Part shown: in pieces, positions 32,023 to 42,589 of the stretch | Layout: the number at the start of each line of letters is the position of its first letter | Position numbering within the stretch: position 1 is the first letter of the stretch | Origin: Dasypus novemcinctus | Lineage: Eukaryota; Chordata; Mammalia; Cingulata; Dasypodidae | Length of the DNA stretch: 64,000 nt | Direction of reading: 5' to 3' | Assembly (NCBI RefSeq): GCF_030445035.2 | Contig: NC_080698.1 | Coordinates: 6,868,038-6,932,037, forward strand | Notes under the pieces: generated by a model | Seen by the model: the letters and a program-made list of their open reading frames with translations, nothing else | Databases searched by the model: none | What the model was told of the DNA's origin: nothing | Program-made: the position numbers and the translations under genes

Positions 32023-34190
32023 AGCACATTTAGGAAGCAGTACTGGAAACGCAGTACGTTTTAACCTGCTAAGAGCGGTCATATTTGGTTGTGAACTTAC
32101 TCCCACTTTTGGAAGTAGTGGGGCTCACACGTTTTGATTTGTGCTTTTTTGCAAATTCCAGTCTCCCTCAAGGACCACGCATTGCCTTTGTAATTAGGCA
32201 CAGCAGTCAGTGTTCCTTGAAGCCTGGACTGCGACGCTGCCCGCTGAAGACGGCGTGCGGCTTTCTGATGCAGTCCTACATTCCTTGTTTCCTGCAGTAA
32301 TGGGCAGCGCTTCTTCATTCCGTTAAGCCCCTTGCTCTCCACGACGCAGGGCTCAGGTCTACAGGTGACTCCCCCGTTCGCTGTGTGACGACTTCCTACC
32401 CAGGCAAGAGTTTCGCAGGCCTTCGTGACATCAGCTTCTTTTCACAAAGAAGACGTGAACCGAGGGCTCCCTTCCCGCGGGCACACCTGAGTCTGCACCT
32501 AGGGTGCGTGCACGCAGCAGTTCGCACCGGAAGGGTGGGGGGCTTGGTAAGCACAGCTCGGCATCCAAGTAAAAAGAAGGGAAGCCCCGTGGTGTCACTG
32601 TGGCGTAGGGGGGCGCCCATCGGCTGATGGTGCCTTGTGACGCACTGCCGGGCACCAGGTACTCCGCGGCAGCCCCCACCCGCCCCGTCCCGGGCCCTGT
32701 TGGCGCCGTCTGCCCACTGAGCTGGGGCGCTGGGAGAAGAGAGCCTCACGGACCTGCTTCTGCTGGGGCTCAGGGAGCTGCTAGGAGAAGGCCGGCCCGT
32801 AGCCACCGCTGCCGCATTGACTCACTCTGTGCAGGAAGTAGTGGGCAATGGGTGGCAAAAAATAAGGTGCATCCTAAAAGCAGAGCTTTGAAATGAAATG
32901 ATTTCTTGGTCTGGGAAAGTGATCACAACAACACCTAAAGAACAACGATACAACAGTGAGTATCATTGGAGTCCCTAGTTGTTAAAATAAATAGGAAATA
33001 TGCGTGGGAGGAAAAAGTTGAAGAAAATACATCCAAAATGTATACTGGCTGTTTTGGAGCAATGGGATTATGGGTGATTTTGCTGTTTGTATTTTTCCTT
33101 TTGTGCTTTTAAGCTTTCTTAGAAACAGTTTTTTGCTATTAGTGAAAAGAATTTTAAAGAAATATTTGTCTAACGGAAAAGGGACAAAGGCATGATAAAT
33201 AGGGGGACAGACCAAGTGTTCAGCAGTCTGTAAGGGCCTTGTGGGTATCCTGGAGCCTCTGCCTCTTCGTTGCAGGCGTCTTCACCCCTCGCGGCCCAGA
33301 TGCTGTCAGCACATGCAGCAGGAGGGCCCAAGGCAGAGCTCAGAGCTGGAGCACGGAGAGCACAGACGGGGCCTCAAGGCAGATCAGCCCAGGTTCCGTG
33401 TGCCTCGTCACCTAATTTCTGCACCGAAGCCCTCAGAACTTACCACCACATCGCTTGACTTGCAGGGAAGGGAGATCCTGAAAAATACTCAGAAAAAAGG
33501 GAATGCTAAGCAGAAATGACGGGTGCCGCCCTCCACGGCTGCTATGAGAAGCCCTCGTGTCGCACACGCGGTTGTGCTCAGCCGCCTGCGTGAATTGTTT
33601 GGCTTTAGTTTTCTCCAGGACTTTTCTTAGTTCCACGCCCAACATTCCCACTGGGTCTCCAGGTCTTCGCTCACCACATTCCCTAGCGTTCCTAAGAACC
33701 CAGGCCCGCAGGGGAGGTGGGGCTGGGGTGGGATGTTGAGAGGAGGCCGATGTTGCCACTGATCAGCTTTGGGGCTTGGAGTGGAGGCAACTGTGGAAAT
33801 CTCTCTACCCAAGTTCATGGCGGGTGGTATGAGTGTCAGGGTGGGGGGTGCAGAGTCACTTTTTTTTTTTTTTTTACAAATGTTAATGTTCACAAATCTG
33901 AAATCCTGTTTGGGTCCAGGCCCTTCACTCACACCCTTTGTCCCAGTCTTCTGGCATGTTCCATTTTGCTCAGTCATCTCCTTTGCACCAGGGAGAAGGT
34001 CATGGAGAAGACCAGAGGTGATTTAGTGCAGGTCACGTTGGAGCTTCCTCTTACCCCCGGAGGGCTGGGATTCCACACCGCGACCGGAATCAGGTACCGG
34101 CTGGGAGTGCAAATGTGCCTCCTCCCCGCGGGGCCCGTGTGGCCGGCAGGTCAGTTCCACTGAGTCCTGGGCTGTCCTCTGGGGGCTGAG
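32023..34190. other. Stretch downstream of CCR1, including its presumed 3' UTR
   Basis: No interspersed repeat was recognised. By analogy with human CCR1, the part next to the stop codon should be 3' UTR on the minus strand. No canonical AATAAA or ATTAAA was found on the minus strand between 31000 and 34190, so the transcript end is undefined. A 17-base T run lies at about 33859-33875. GC-rich frames at 32400-32800 are not convincing. Confidence 0.4.
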
Positions 34191-35255
34191 TCAGAACCCA
34201 GCAGAGAGTTCCTGCTCCCCTGTAGAGGGAGACATGGAGCTGACCCTCTCCAACCTCTCCGTGGAGAGGAAGGGAAGCCACTTGGCCAGGTGCACGGCCA
34301 CGAGCCTGTGGAACAGCTGGCGGAGGTACTTCCGGAACCTCTCGCCGACAAAGACGTAGATCACGGGGTTGAGGCAGCAGTGCGTGTAGGCGATCACCTC
34401 CGTCACTTGTATGGCCACGTCCAGGTGTTTGCTCTGTTCACACTCACTGGTGAGAAGGAAGCCTTGGAAAGCAGAAACAAACATCGCCAGATTATAGGGG
34501 GTCCAGAAGAGAAAGAAGACGAGCATGATGACGAAAATCAGGCGGACAGCTTTGACCTTCTTCTCATTTGGCCGTTTGAGCAGAATCTTTATAATTCCCG
34601 TGTAACAGACGATCATGACCAACATAGGCAAAGCCAGCCCCAGGATGTTCAGTTTCAGAGCCTGGAACTGTCTCCACTCCCTCAAGTGTTCGTGAGGGAA
34701 ATGAAGGCTGCAGGTGTGATGAGTCAGCTCCCACTGGGCCTTGGAGAAGTACAAGCCCGGGATGGAAGCCAGGATGGCCAGGGTCCAGGTGGCGATGCTG
34801 GTGAGCACACCGAAGGCGAAGGACCGGGCCCGCAGGGCGGACACCGCGTGGACGATGGCCAGGTACCTGTCGATGGTCAGGAGGACGATGAAGAAGACCT
34901 CGCTGTACAAGCCTATGTAGTAAAGCCCAGAGAGGAGCTTACACATGGCATCGCCGAAGAGCCAGTCGTCCTTCAGCTTGTAGTCGATCCAGAAGGGCAG
35001 CGTGAAAAGGAAGAGCAGGTCAGAGATGGCCAGGTTGAGGAGGTAGATGCCGGTCATGCTCTTGAGCCTCTTGTACTGCAGGAGGACCAGGACCACCAGG
35101 GTGTTGCCCACGAGGCCGATGATGAACACTAGGGAGTACAAGGGCGGCAGCAGTTGGGCCCCGAAGGCTCTCACCTCTGTCTTCTGGCACGGGGTGGAGT
35201 CCCTGTAGTCATACTCAGTGGTCGTGCCGTAGTTCTCTGAGGTTGTGATTTCCAT
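34191..35255 (-). CDS. CCR1: C-C chemokine receptor type 1
   Basis: A plasma-membrane G-protein-coupled receptor of leukocytes that, in the known family, binds CCL3, CCL5 and related chemokines and signals through Gi to drive chemotaxis. The frame is 354 codons, unbroken and in one exon, close to the 355 of human CCR1. The N-terminus is acidic with tyrosines at 9, 15 and 17, the usual sulfation region. Seven hydrophobic segments lie at about 35-60, 70-91, 106-128, 148-169, 199-224, 240-262 and 282-304. DRYLAIV starts at residue 129 and NPVIY at 296. Cysteines 23, 105, 182 and 272 give the two receptor disulfides. The tail is Ser/Thr-rich ([17 protein letters not shown]). The start is the first ATG, in a good context (A at -3, G at +4), 11 bases after a likely splice acceptor. 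The long antisense frame at 34290-35132 is a shadow. CCR1 is chosen over CCR3/CCR2/CCR5 by overall similarity, especially the C-terminus. Confidence 0.98.
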   Translation of the reverse strand: MEITTSENYGTTTEYDYRDSTPCQKTEVRAFGAQLLPPLYSLVFIIGLVGNTLVVLVLLQYKRLKSMTGIYLLNLAISDLLFLFTLPFWIDYKLKDDWLFGDAMCKLLSGLYYIGLYSEVFFIVLLTIDRYLAIVHAVSALRARSFAFGVLTSIATWTLAILASIPGLYFSKAQWELTHHTCSLHFPHEHLREWRQFQALKLNILGLALPMLVMIVCYTGIIKILLKRPNEKKVKAVRLIFVIMLVFFLFWTPYNLAMFVSAFQGFLLTSECEQSKHLDVAIQVTEVIAYTHCCLNPVIYVFVGERFRKYLRQLFHRLVAVHLAKWLPFLSTERLERVSSMSPSTGEQELSAGF

Positions 35256-35285
35256 CCTGGCTTCTCCTATGGGTCAAGGAAAATG
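35256..35285 (-). other. CCR1: Likely CCR1 splice acceptor and short 5' UTR of the coding exon
   Basis: The minus strand reads 'cattttccttgacccatag' then GAGAAGCCAGG and ATG. This puts a plausible AG acceptor at 35267-35268 and 11 nt of 5' UTR in the coding exon. Mammalian CCR1 has an untranslated upstream exon separated by a multi-kilobase intron. The first exon and promoter were not located here. Confidence 0.6.
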
Positions 35286-36484
35286 GTTTCTGTATTTATT
35301 TTGCTGTTCAACGCTTTGGGCTCTGGACAAGAAAAACAAGGCAATGGTTAAATGTCTTCAACCACTGGACGCTATTTATTGACGTGCCCTGGGGGTGCAA
35401 TGGTGAGCAGGGGAGACCCAGGTCCTCTTTGCCCTCCTGGAACCTGGAGCCTAACGGGAAGTATTAAGTTAATGACTTTGGCTGAGAGTATTGGGAAGGA
35501 AAATTTCAGTGGGCAGAGAGCACATACTAAGAGACCCTACCACCTCCATGGCTAGGCATTGGACCGAGCATTCAGCAACCCTTCAGCATCCCCCAGTTTA
35601 GAGGTAAAGATACAAAGGTTCAGAGTGGTTAGAAAACTCACCCAAGCCACACAGCTGGTGAGAGCAAGAGGTGGAACTCAAACACAGGTGTGTATGACGT
35701 TCAAGCCCGTTCCCACTTAGCTTTCCTACTGTTAATCGCGGAGTGATGACTTAGCGCTGTAGGGTGCAGAGGAGTGGCTGGGAGCGAGACACTTACAAAC
35801 AGACCTTCATGACTTCAGAAGCCAGAAACGTTCTCAGCTGGGGGTTGGAAATGTGTGGGCTTTTTTTGTCTGGTTTAGTTTTTTTGATTTCTGGTTTTAG
35901 TTCTCACAAAGACTGGGGGTTGCTACTGTCATTTGAAGAGCAGGGCTGAGCATGTCCTGTCGTGAAAATTTTTTCTACCCCACGTGCCAACAGTGCTGCC
36001 AAAGGGGAATCTTCATTACAGCGGAGGGCACCAGCACCAGAGTGGACTCAGCCTGGCCCCTGCCACATGGCCCACAGCTGGGAAGGCAGGTAGGTCTACA
36101 GGTGACTCTGCACCCCTGTGAAAGCTATGAGGATTCAGAAGGCTGCACAGGTGGGGAGGAGAGGGGTGAGCTGGTGGAAGAAGAGAAAGCTGAGGTAGAA
36201 GAAGGAAGGGCTCAGAAAGGCCTCAAGCCATGAGGTGGGGCCCCACAGTGGCCAGGTGGAAGCTGAAATAAGCTCATGGAGATATAGAGATATAGCTATA
36301 TAGATAAAGATGACATAGATACAGATTTTTTTACCAAGACTTCCCTTGAAACAAACAAAAACTAACAAGAACCTCTAGCTAGCTTGTCTTTGAGGGACAT
36401 CCCCCTGCCCCTACTTCTTAGTGCACTTCCTCAATCCTTTCTGATCCACCTTCTGAAGGCTCTGCACCCCCACCCCAAAGGAAG

Positions 36485-36660
36485 CATGGGCTTTGGCATA
36501 TAATTTACCAGCTGCATGAACTTGGACAAGTTCATCTATCTCTCGGAGCCTCAGTTCCTCCCCTGTAACGTGGGGAAGTGGCCCTTCCCTTGCAGGGCTG
36601 CTCTGAGGTAACAGATGAGAAGAATCCCGCCTGGCACTGCATGGCCCTCAGTAAACAGAA
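36485..36660 (+). mobile_element. MIR element
   Basis: An ancient tRNA-derived SINE body: 'agctgcatgaacttggacaa', then 'ggagcctcagttcctcccc' and 'gtaacgtggggaagtgg', ending with 'cctggcactgcatggccc'. Boundaries are approximate. Confidence 0.7.
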
Positions 36661-38929
36661 GCAGCCCTGCTTCCCTGCGCTGGCCCTTTTCTGAGACCTG
36701 TCACCACCAGGACGCCAGGCTCTAATCCTGTACTGGCTGAGGTCCCCTGTCCCCACACGCCCCCCTCCAGGCCTCTCTCTTCTGTCACTAATCCGGAAGG
36801 TGAACTCTGCTTGACAACCGCAGCCCCTTCAAGGTGAATAGCGCTTTGAAATTCTCCCCAGCTGGGGAGGGACTAACCCCAGGAGGCCGGTTTCTGGGGA
36901 TTTTTGCCTAAGAGGAAGGCAAGTTGAGTCACCCTCCGCTACCCACAATTTGAACAGTCACCTCCTGTCCGCCCCGCCCGCCCCTACTCACGAACCCATC
37001 TGCTCTTCCCCCAACTCGTCAGGTGCCATGCAACAACTCCAGGGTGTATGGCTCCTAAAGGGACATGGCCTGGAAGGGGCCTCTCGGAGGATAGAACAGA
37101 GGACTGTGTTGCCATTCCTTCTTGCAGCCCTGCTGTAATGGGCTGCAGAAGTCTGGCCCCAAGGTCACTGCACAGTGGTTGGTGGTTTCTATGAAGAGTT
37201 GAAGTAGTTACCCCCTAATAGCCCTCATGCCCTTCTATCTTCATTTATCATTCATTTTCCCCAATTCCTGGTGACTTGATTCAGAACAAAATTCTGACCT
37301 GCCTCTTTGTAATAGAATAGAATGGATGCATCCCAAGAGGCCACCTGGCCATCTCCCTCTCTAGAGCTGGGTGAAATCCTACCACCTCCTAAAACCGTCA
37401 GACTACTGGTTTTGAGACTCCTTGACTCTACCCTTTTTAAGAAATTGTTTCAGTATCAAATCACCCTTGCAACTGCAAAGTTCTTCCTAACGAATATTTC
37501 CCCCTTGCTACAACTTCTTCACACACCACACTTGGTTTTCCTCTCCACGGTCCACAGGGAACTAGGTCAAGCCAATTCCTCTTGCGTCACTTTCCCCAGA
37601 AAGCATCTCTTGGCTCCTAATACTAGACTGACTTTCCTTAATCAGTCATAAGCAATGAAGCATCCAAGAAGTCTTTCATTGTAGCAAAAACAAAAGAAAG
37701 CAAAAACCAAAACCATTTCACATCTGAGCACCCAGCCTTGAGAAGCCATCTGCTGTCCGCTCTGCTATACAGAAGAGGTGGCCTGACAGACGCATCAAGA
37801 TGTCACTTAGACCCTTGCCTGGCCCTCAAAGAACCCACCAGCTGAGGAGACAGGCAGGTAAACAAAGGCTACAGGGTGAGAAGGACCGCGGGCTTTAAAC
37901 AAGATTGCCCTGAACAGTAACTCACCGGACAGGAAAGAAACAATTCCACTTACTTGGGCTCCAAGGGATATCGTCCACGAAGTCTTGTTTCTGGGTCTCA
38001 AAGGCTGTTTCTGAATTCGAGGTTCAAGGTCCTGACCAAGTAGGAAGTCCTCGGCTTCCTGTGAGATGATGGAGATTGGACTCTGGGTTTCAGAACAACC
38101 AGGCTGGGGGAAAGTTCTTCTTTTTGAACCGTTAGGTATCCATGGATGGCCACAACGCCCACCAGCGGCTATTTCATGGAGGCCAAGTTCACCACAAAGG
38201 TTTTCTTTGCTCCCTTGGCTGTGCTGTGAGGCTCTGCCTGGGAGCTCTGTCTTAAGGGCATTGGACAGGGTGGAGTTGGGTGGAGTTGGGTGGGTGGAGA
38301 TGGGTGGAAGCGAGGTGTTTCCAGAAATCTGTGGAGCAATGGAAGGCAGGGATTGGGGGCGGGCAGGCACGGAGAGGCAGGGCATAGAGGTTTCGTGTCA
38401 GCGGGCACCCTTTGAAAAAAACACCCGAGATTGCCAGATATAAACAGGAACTCTGAGTCCTGTTCCTTAAAACTGGCCTGCTGCTGCGGGGACAGAGGGA
38501 AGTGTCAGCTTCTCCTTGGCGCCCCCCTGCCTCCTCTTCCTCTGACTGGCCACTGCCCCTCGCCTCTCTGTTCCCTGTCCCCACAAACCCCACTCGTGGC
38601 TTGACTTCGAGGAATCTCAGCTCGAGTGAATACAGGTCTGCTGGCTGGGTCTTGGCCGTTCCTCTCCCACCCCCCACCCCACCCTGTTTATGCAAAGGCT
38701 CACCATGGGCCAAATGCAAACCCCAGCCCCGATTTGTGACTGGGCAGATGACGGTGACTTTCTAAGTCTTGGTTCCCTTTGTCAAGGAAGAACGCTGAAC
38801 ACTTAGGCTTGTGGGAGAGTGTGCATGTGAGAAATGGCGAGCGCCTGGCGCAAGGACCCTGCCTGGTAGATGACCTGACCTCGGCTCTCCCCACGGCTGC
38901 CAACGCCCGCTCTGCCCTTGGGTGCGCCC

Positions 38930-39400
38930 CTCCCTCCTGGCTCCCATTTCCGGTTCTGTAAAATGGGGGGGCTCCGTAACTGTCCTCTCAGGCTTGCTGC
39001 AAAGGGCCATTTCAGGAATCCCAAGTGTGACTGTGCTTTGAGGACGTCACTCGTCCCCTTCGATGCACCGTTCCGCGACTCTTCTGGAGTTGGGGCTCCC
39101 CTCGTTGGCAGCCTGCCTAGCGAGAACAGGGAGGCGAAAGGCAGCCGGACTCACCCCGACACCCCCGGCCCAGGCCCTGCCACCCTGTGCGCGGCGGAGA
39201 GGAGGGTGTGACGAGGGGCACGGGCTGCGGCCTGACGGCCGTGTCGCAGCCCTGCAGTGTCTCCTCTTCTGTAAAGCAAGGCTGGTCATGTGTGCTTTGC
39301 AGGGTAGAGAGGAGTGAAGTAAGAGTGTGACTAAGTGCTTGAGATGTGAAAGATGCCCGGAAGCCAACCCCGCGGCGAGCACTGTGTTTGTAGGTGATCC
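38930..39400 (+). mobile_element. Two possible MIR fragments
   Basis: 'ccggttctgtaaaatggggg' near 38948, and 'tcttctgtaaagcaaggctg' followed by 'gactaagtgcttgagatgtg' near 39266-39350, match the MIR core and tail. Both are short and weak. Confidence 0.4.
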
Positions 39401-40147
39401 CAGGAAACACTGCGGGGGAGGCGAAAGATGGGGTGTCCTCGAGCAGGGGGTGAGAGGGTCGGGAATGGGGGCGTCTAACCAACACATCCCCACCCCATCG
39501 CGGCTGAGGGCTGCTTCTGCAGGGGTGATTCTCTGGCTTCCAGATTGCTGTAGGGTGCAGGGGGTCAAGCCTACTCCCCGGGGAGGCGCCCCGTGCCTGC
39601 GGGAGGCAGCCTGCGGCACGTGCAGGTGCGTGCTGGGGCAGGTGGCTGGAGCCCTGGCAGGGGCCATGTCGCCAGGTGCCTGCAGAGGCTGCAGAGCCAG
39701 CATCCCCTCCAGCCAACCTGGTCACCGCTGGGCTCTGCCGCCACAGCCGTGAACCAGGAAGGCATGTCACCAGAGACTTGTAGACTGTTGCTGTGCATCC
39801 ATTTCTAAGAAGAACAGAGGCCTGGGAGAACTGCCTCTGCCTCGGTCATGTCTAAGGCCAGAGCAGGACGGGCCAGAAGCTCTAAGCTTGCCTGGCTCCC
39901 AGCTCAGCTCGGACCCACACCAGGCAAAGGAATGTCCTCGTTCACTTAGCAAATCTCACTGAGCGCCGGCCACGTGCTGGGCTCGGGTTAGGTCTAGGGA
40001 CCCAGCAGTGGCCAAGAGAGGCGCTTACATCCTTTGTGAGCTCACGGGTTAGCGAGAACCACGGCCAGCTATACACGTCACTGGAGTGAGGACTGAGTAA
40101 GCTGGGGTGTGGAAGTGTGCCCACCGAGGGGCCGGGACCCCTCTACA

Positions 40148-40320
40148 GCAGGGGTTCTCAGCGTGTGGTCCCCGGGCCTGCAGCCGCAACGTCACCCAAA
40201 CCTGCCAGTGACGCGAATCCTCAGGTCCCATCCCAGACCCGCAGGATCCGAAAATGGGGACAGGGCCTCAGGGAGCCCTCGGGCGCCTCTGACGCTCCAG
40301 GTGGGCAGCCTCAAGCTGGA
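40148..40320 (+). mobile_element. MER5/MER20-like hAT fragment
   Basis: It begins 'caggggttctcagcgtgtgg' and contains 'cgcgaatcctcaggtcccat' and 'gcgcctctgacgctccagg'. These correspond in order to the body of MER5/MER20-type elements. The right end is uncertain. Confidence 0.55.
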
Positions 40321-40510
40321 GTTTAGCCAGGCGTTTGGCCCGAAGGTCCCTGTGACCTCTCCCTAAGGGCTAGGCTCGACGGGAGACCCTTCCCTCTTGA
40401 GCCCGCGGCCTGAGCAAGAAGCTGCGCGGTGGCCTGCTCCGTCTCCCTCCTCCTGGCCTGACACCCACACTGTCCTCTGTGGTCTTTCAAGGGTAGAGGC
40501 AAACTTCCAG

Positions 40511-41098
40511 CACACACACAGACACACACACACAGATACACACACAGAGACACACAGAGATACACACAGAGACACACAGAGACACACAGACACACAGAGA
40601 CACATAGAGACAAACAGACACACACACAGGCCCACACACAGACACACACAGAGACACACAGAGATACACACAGAGACTCACAGAGATGCACAGACACACA
40701 GAGACAAACACAGAGACACACAAAGACACACACACAGACACACATACATAGACAGACACACACAGAGAACACACAGAGACACACAGACACACACACAGGC
40801 CCACACACAGACACACACAAATACACGCACAGACACACAGACACATAAAGACACACACAAGCCCACACACAGACATACACAGAGACACACACAGACACAC
40901 ATAGACCCACACACAGGCTCACACATGCAGACACACATACAGGCACACACAGACACACACAGATAAACACAGGCCCACACCCACACAGACACACACAGGC
41001 ATGCACACACAGACACACATACAGACACATGCAGACACACACACACACAGACACATACTCAGACCCACACACAGACACACACAGAAATACACAGACCC
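40511..41098. repeat. CA/GA-rich imperfect microsatellite array (~0.6 kb)
   Basis: Almost uninterrupted units of ACACAC mixed with AGAGAC, CACAGAC and CCCACAC. All reading frames, especially antisense ones rich in Cys, Val and Ser, are artefacts of the repeat. Such arrays are usually length-polymorphic and could adopt Z-DNA. Confidence 0.95.
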
Positions 41099-41189
41099 AA
41101 ATCTCTCCTGCCCTAGCAGATGTGTACAATGGAGGCAAGTGCAAAGAGACAAGAAAGAAACCAGGAAAAAGGGGTGACCCCATGCCCAT

Positions 41190-41282
41190 CCCACTCTTTG
41201 TTTTAGGAGGCCCTGGGGCCTGAACCCGGGGCCTTGGGCATGGGAGGCAGGTGCTCAGCCCCTGGGCCACACCCGCTCCCGC
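41190..41282 (-). mobile_element. DAS-type SINE monomer, reverse
   Basis: 'aggaggccctggggcctgaa' followed by 'acccggggccttgggcatgg' and 'ctgggccacacccgctccc' matches the monomers at 11664-11878. A single unit with no tail or clear duplication. Confidence 0.7.
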
Positions 41283-41704
41283 CCGTTCTCTTTCATGGCC
41301 CCTCAACTCCTCTCTCTGAAAGACTTGAAGGCGCTCTCGGGTGGCCCCTTGGTCCTTGGCCCACTTCCACGCACCTCTTCCTCGGGGTGCAGGGGAAGGT
41401 GGTGCTGGAATGTGGGTCACCCCAGAGAGGCAGGCACGGAAGTTTTCCTGCGGTGGGAAGAAGTGCAGGGAGGCCGCCCGAGGCGGGCTTGGAAGACGGT
41501 ATCTTCAACCCTGCAGAGCCCACGGGCCCTGGAGTTGGTCTGATCACCCTCAGGCTCCTCTGGATGCCGGGCTTGTCTTCTGGCCGTGCTCCTTCCCCAC
41601 ATCAGGGAAGCGGGGCACTGTGGAGCCAGGGGGGAGGATTCCAGCAAAGCCACCACACCAACAGCTGAGGCTGGAGGATTACAATACAGGTAGAAGGAAC
41701 TCAC

Positions 41705-41855
41705 CCATAACTGCACATTAGGGGCACATGAGAGCTTTAAAAGCTACTGGGGCGTGGGCCCTGCCCCCAGATATTCTAATTTATTTGGCCTGGGGTGCAG
41801 CCTATGCTTGGGAATTCTCTTATGCACAAAATTTTGAGACCCTGGAACCCTGGGC
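41705..41855 (+). mobile_element. MER5-like hAT fragment
   Basis: 'gagagctttaaaagctactg', 'tgggccctgcccccagatat' and 'ggcctggggtgcagcc' are in the order expected for a MER5-type body. The termini are worn. Confidence 0.55.
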
Positions 41856-41861
41856 TTAGAA

Positions 41862-42012
41862 TAGTGTTTCTCAACTTTTGACGTGCATCAGAATCTCTCA
41901 AAGGGCCTGTTAAAACAGAATCCCGGGCCTCCCCTCCAGAGAGTCCAATTAAGTCCTGGGAAAGGGCCTGAGAATTTGCATTTCTAACAAGTTTCGAGAG
42001 CTGCTGCTCTAG
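41862..42012 (+). mobile_element. MER5A-like non-autonomous hAT element
   Basis: It starts TAGTGTTTCTCAAC and contains 'acgtgcatcagaatctctca' and 'agaatttgcatttctaacaa', the diagnostic MER5A text. It sits directly after the previous fragment. Confidence 0.8.
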
Positions 42013-42589
42013 AGGAATTCGTGGAGATGGAATTTTGTTTTCCTTTTCAAGTGCAAAAAACAAATAAGTTGAAAAGTCAGACCCCACACCCCTGCCCCCG
42101 CTTGGTAAGGGGAACACCTGACCTTGATTTGGTCCAGGACCCTGCTTCCTTACTTTGATTCCCCTCCTGTGTGAACCCCATGGCCCGGTCTGCTGGCCCC
42201 CCTCTTTCATCCCACAACTTGCTCTCTGCGTCCTGCACACATCATCTGCAACATCTGACCTTGACCCAGCCCTGTCCCTGCTTCCCCTTTCCTGTCTTAA
42301 CCTCAGCTTCCCAGAAGCCTTCTGTTCTGAAGGGCCCAGGTACCTCGGCTGCTTGGAGCCTGGCTCTGCTGCGGCGTGTGCAGGTCAGTTTCCAAGAGGA
42401 AGGGCAGGGGGCTGTGACCAGGGCCCTCTCTGTTTCCCGGCCTTGGGACATCCCGACTGGCTTCGTGGCCCTTTCCTGGACACGGGAGCCAGGTTGGTGA
42501 GTGAGAAGTGTCCCATGGATGGGCCCAAGGGGCTATGGGAGCCATGTGGCTCTTGCACAGTAGCCCACCCCAGCCCCCTCCAAACCGTC

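Larger units (their letters stand above)
35286..40140. other. Upstream side of CCR1, presumed intron, no other gene recognised
   Basis: Largely single-copy-like sequence with worn MIRs. If CCR1 keeps the usual layout, its first untranslated exon and promoter lie in or just beyond this interval. I could not place them. GA/TGG-rich short repeats occur at 38265-38310. Overlapping frames on both strands at 37800-39800 reflect GC content and show no domain. Confidence 0.4.

Noticed and set aside
34290-35132. 280-codon forward frame opposite CCR1
   Set aside because: It is the exact antisense of the CCR1 coding region, and its acidic, Gln/His-rich composition is what an antisense shadow of a membrane protein gives.
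40511-41098. CRISPR-like array
   Set aside because: The units are contiguous short CA/GA motifs without spacers of unique sequence, and the DNA is clearly mammalian.
40323-41420. 365-codon reverse frame rich in Cys, Val and Leu
   Set aside because: Most of it is the translated CA/GA microsatellite. Similar frames appear in the other phases of the repeat.
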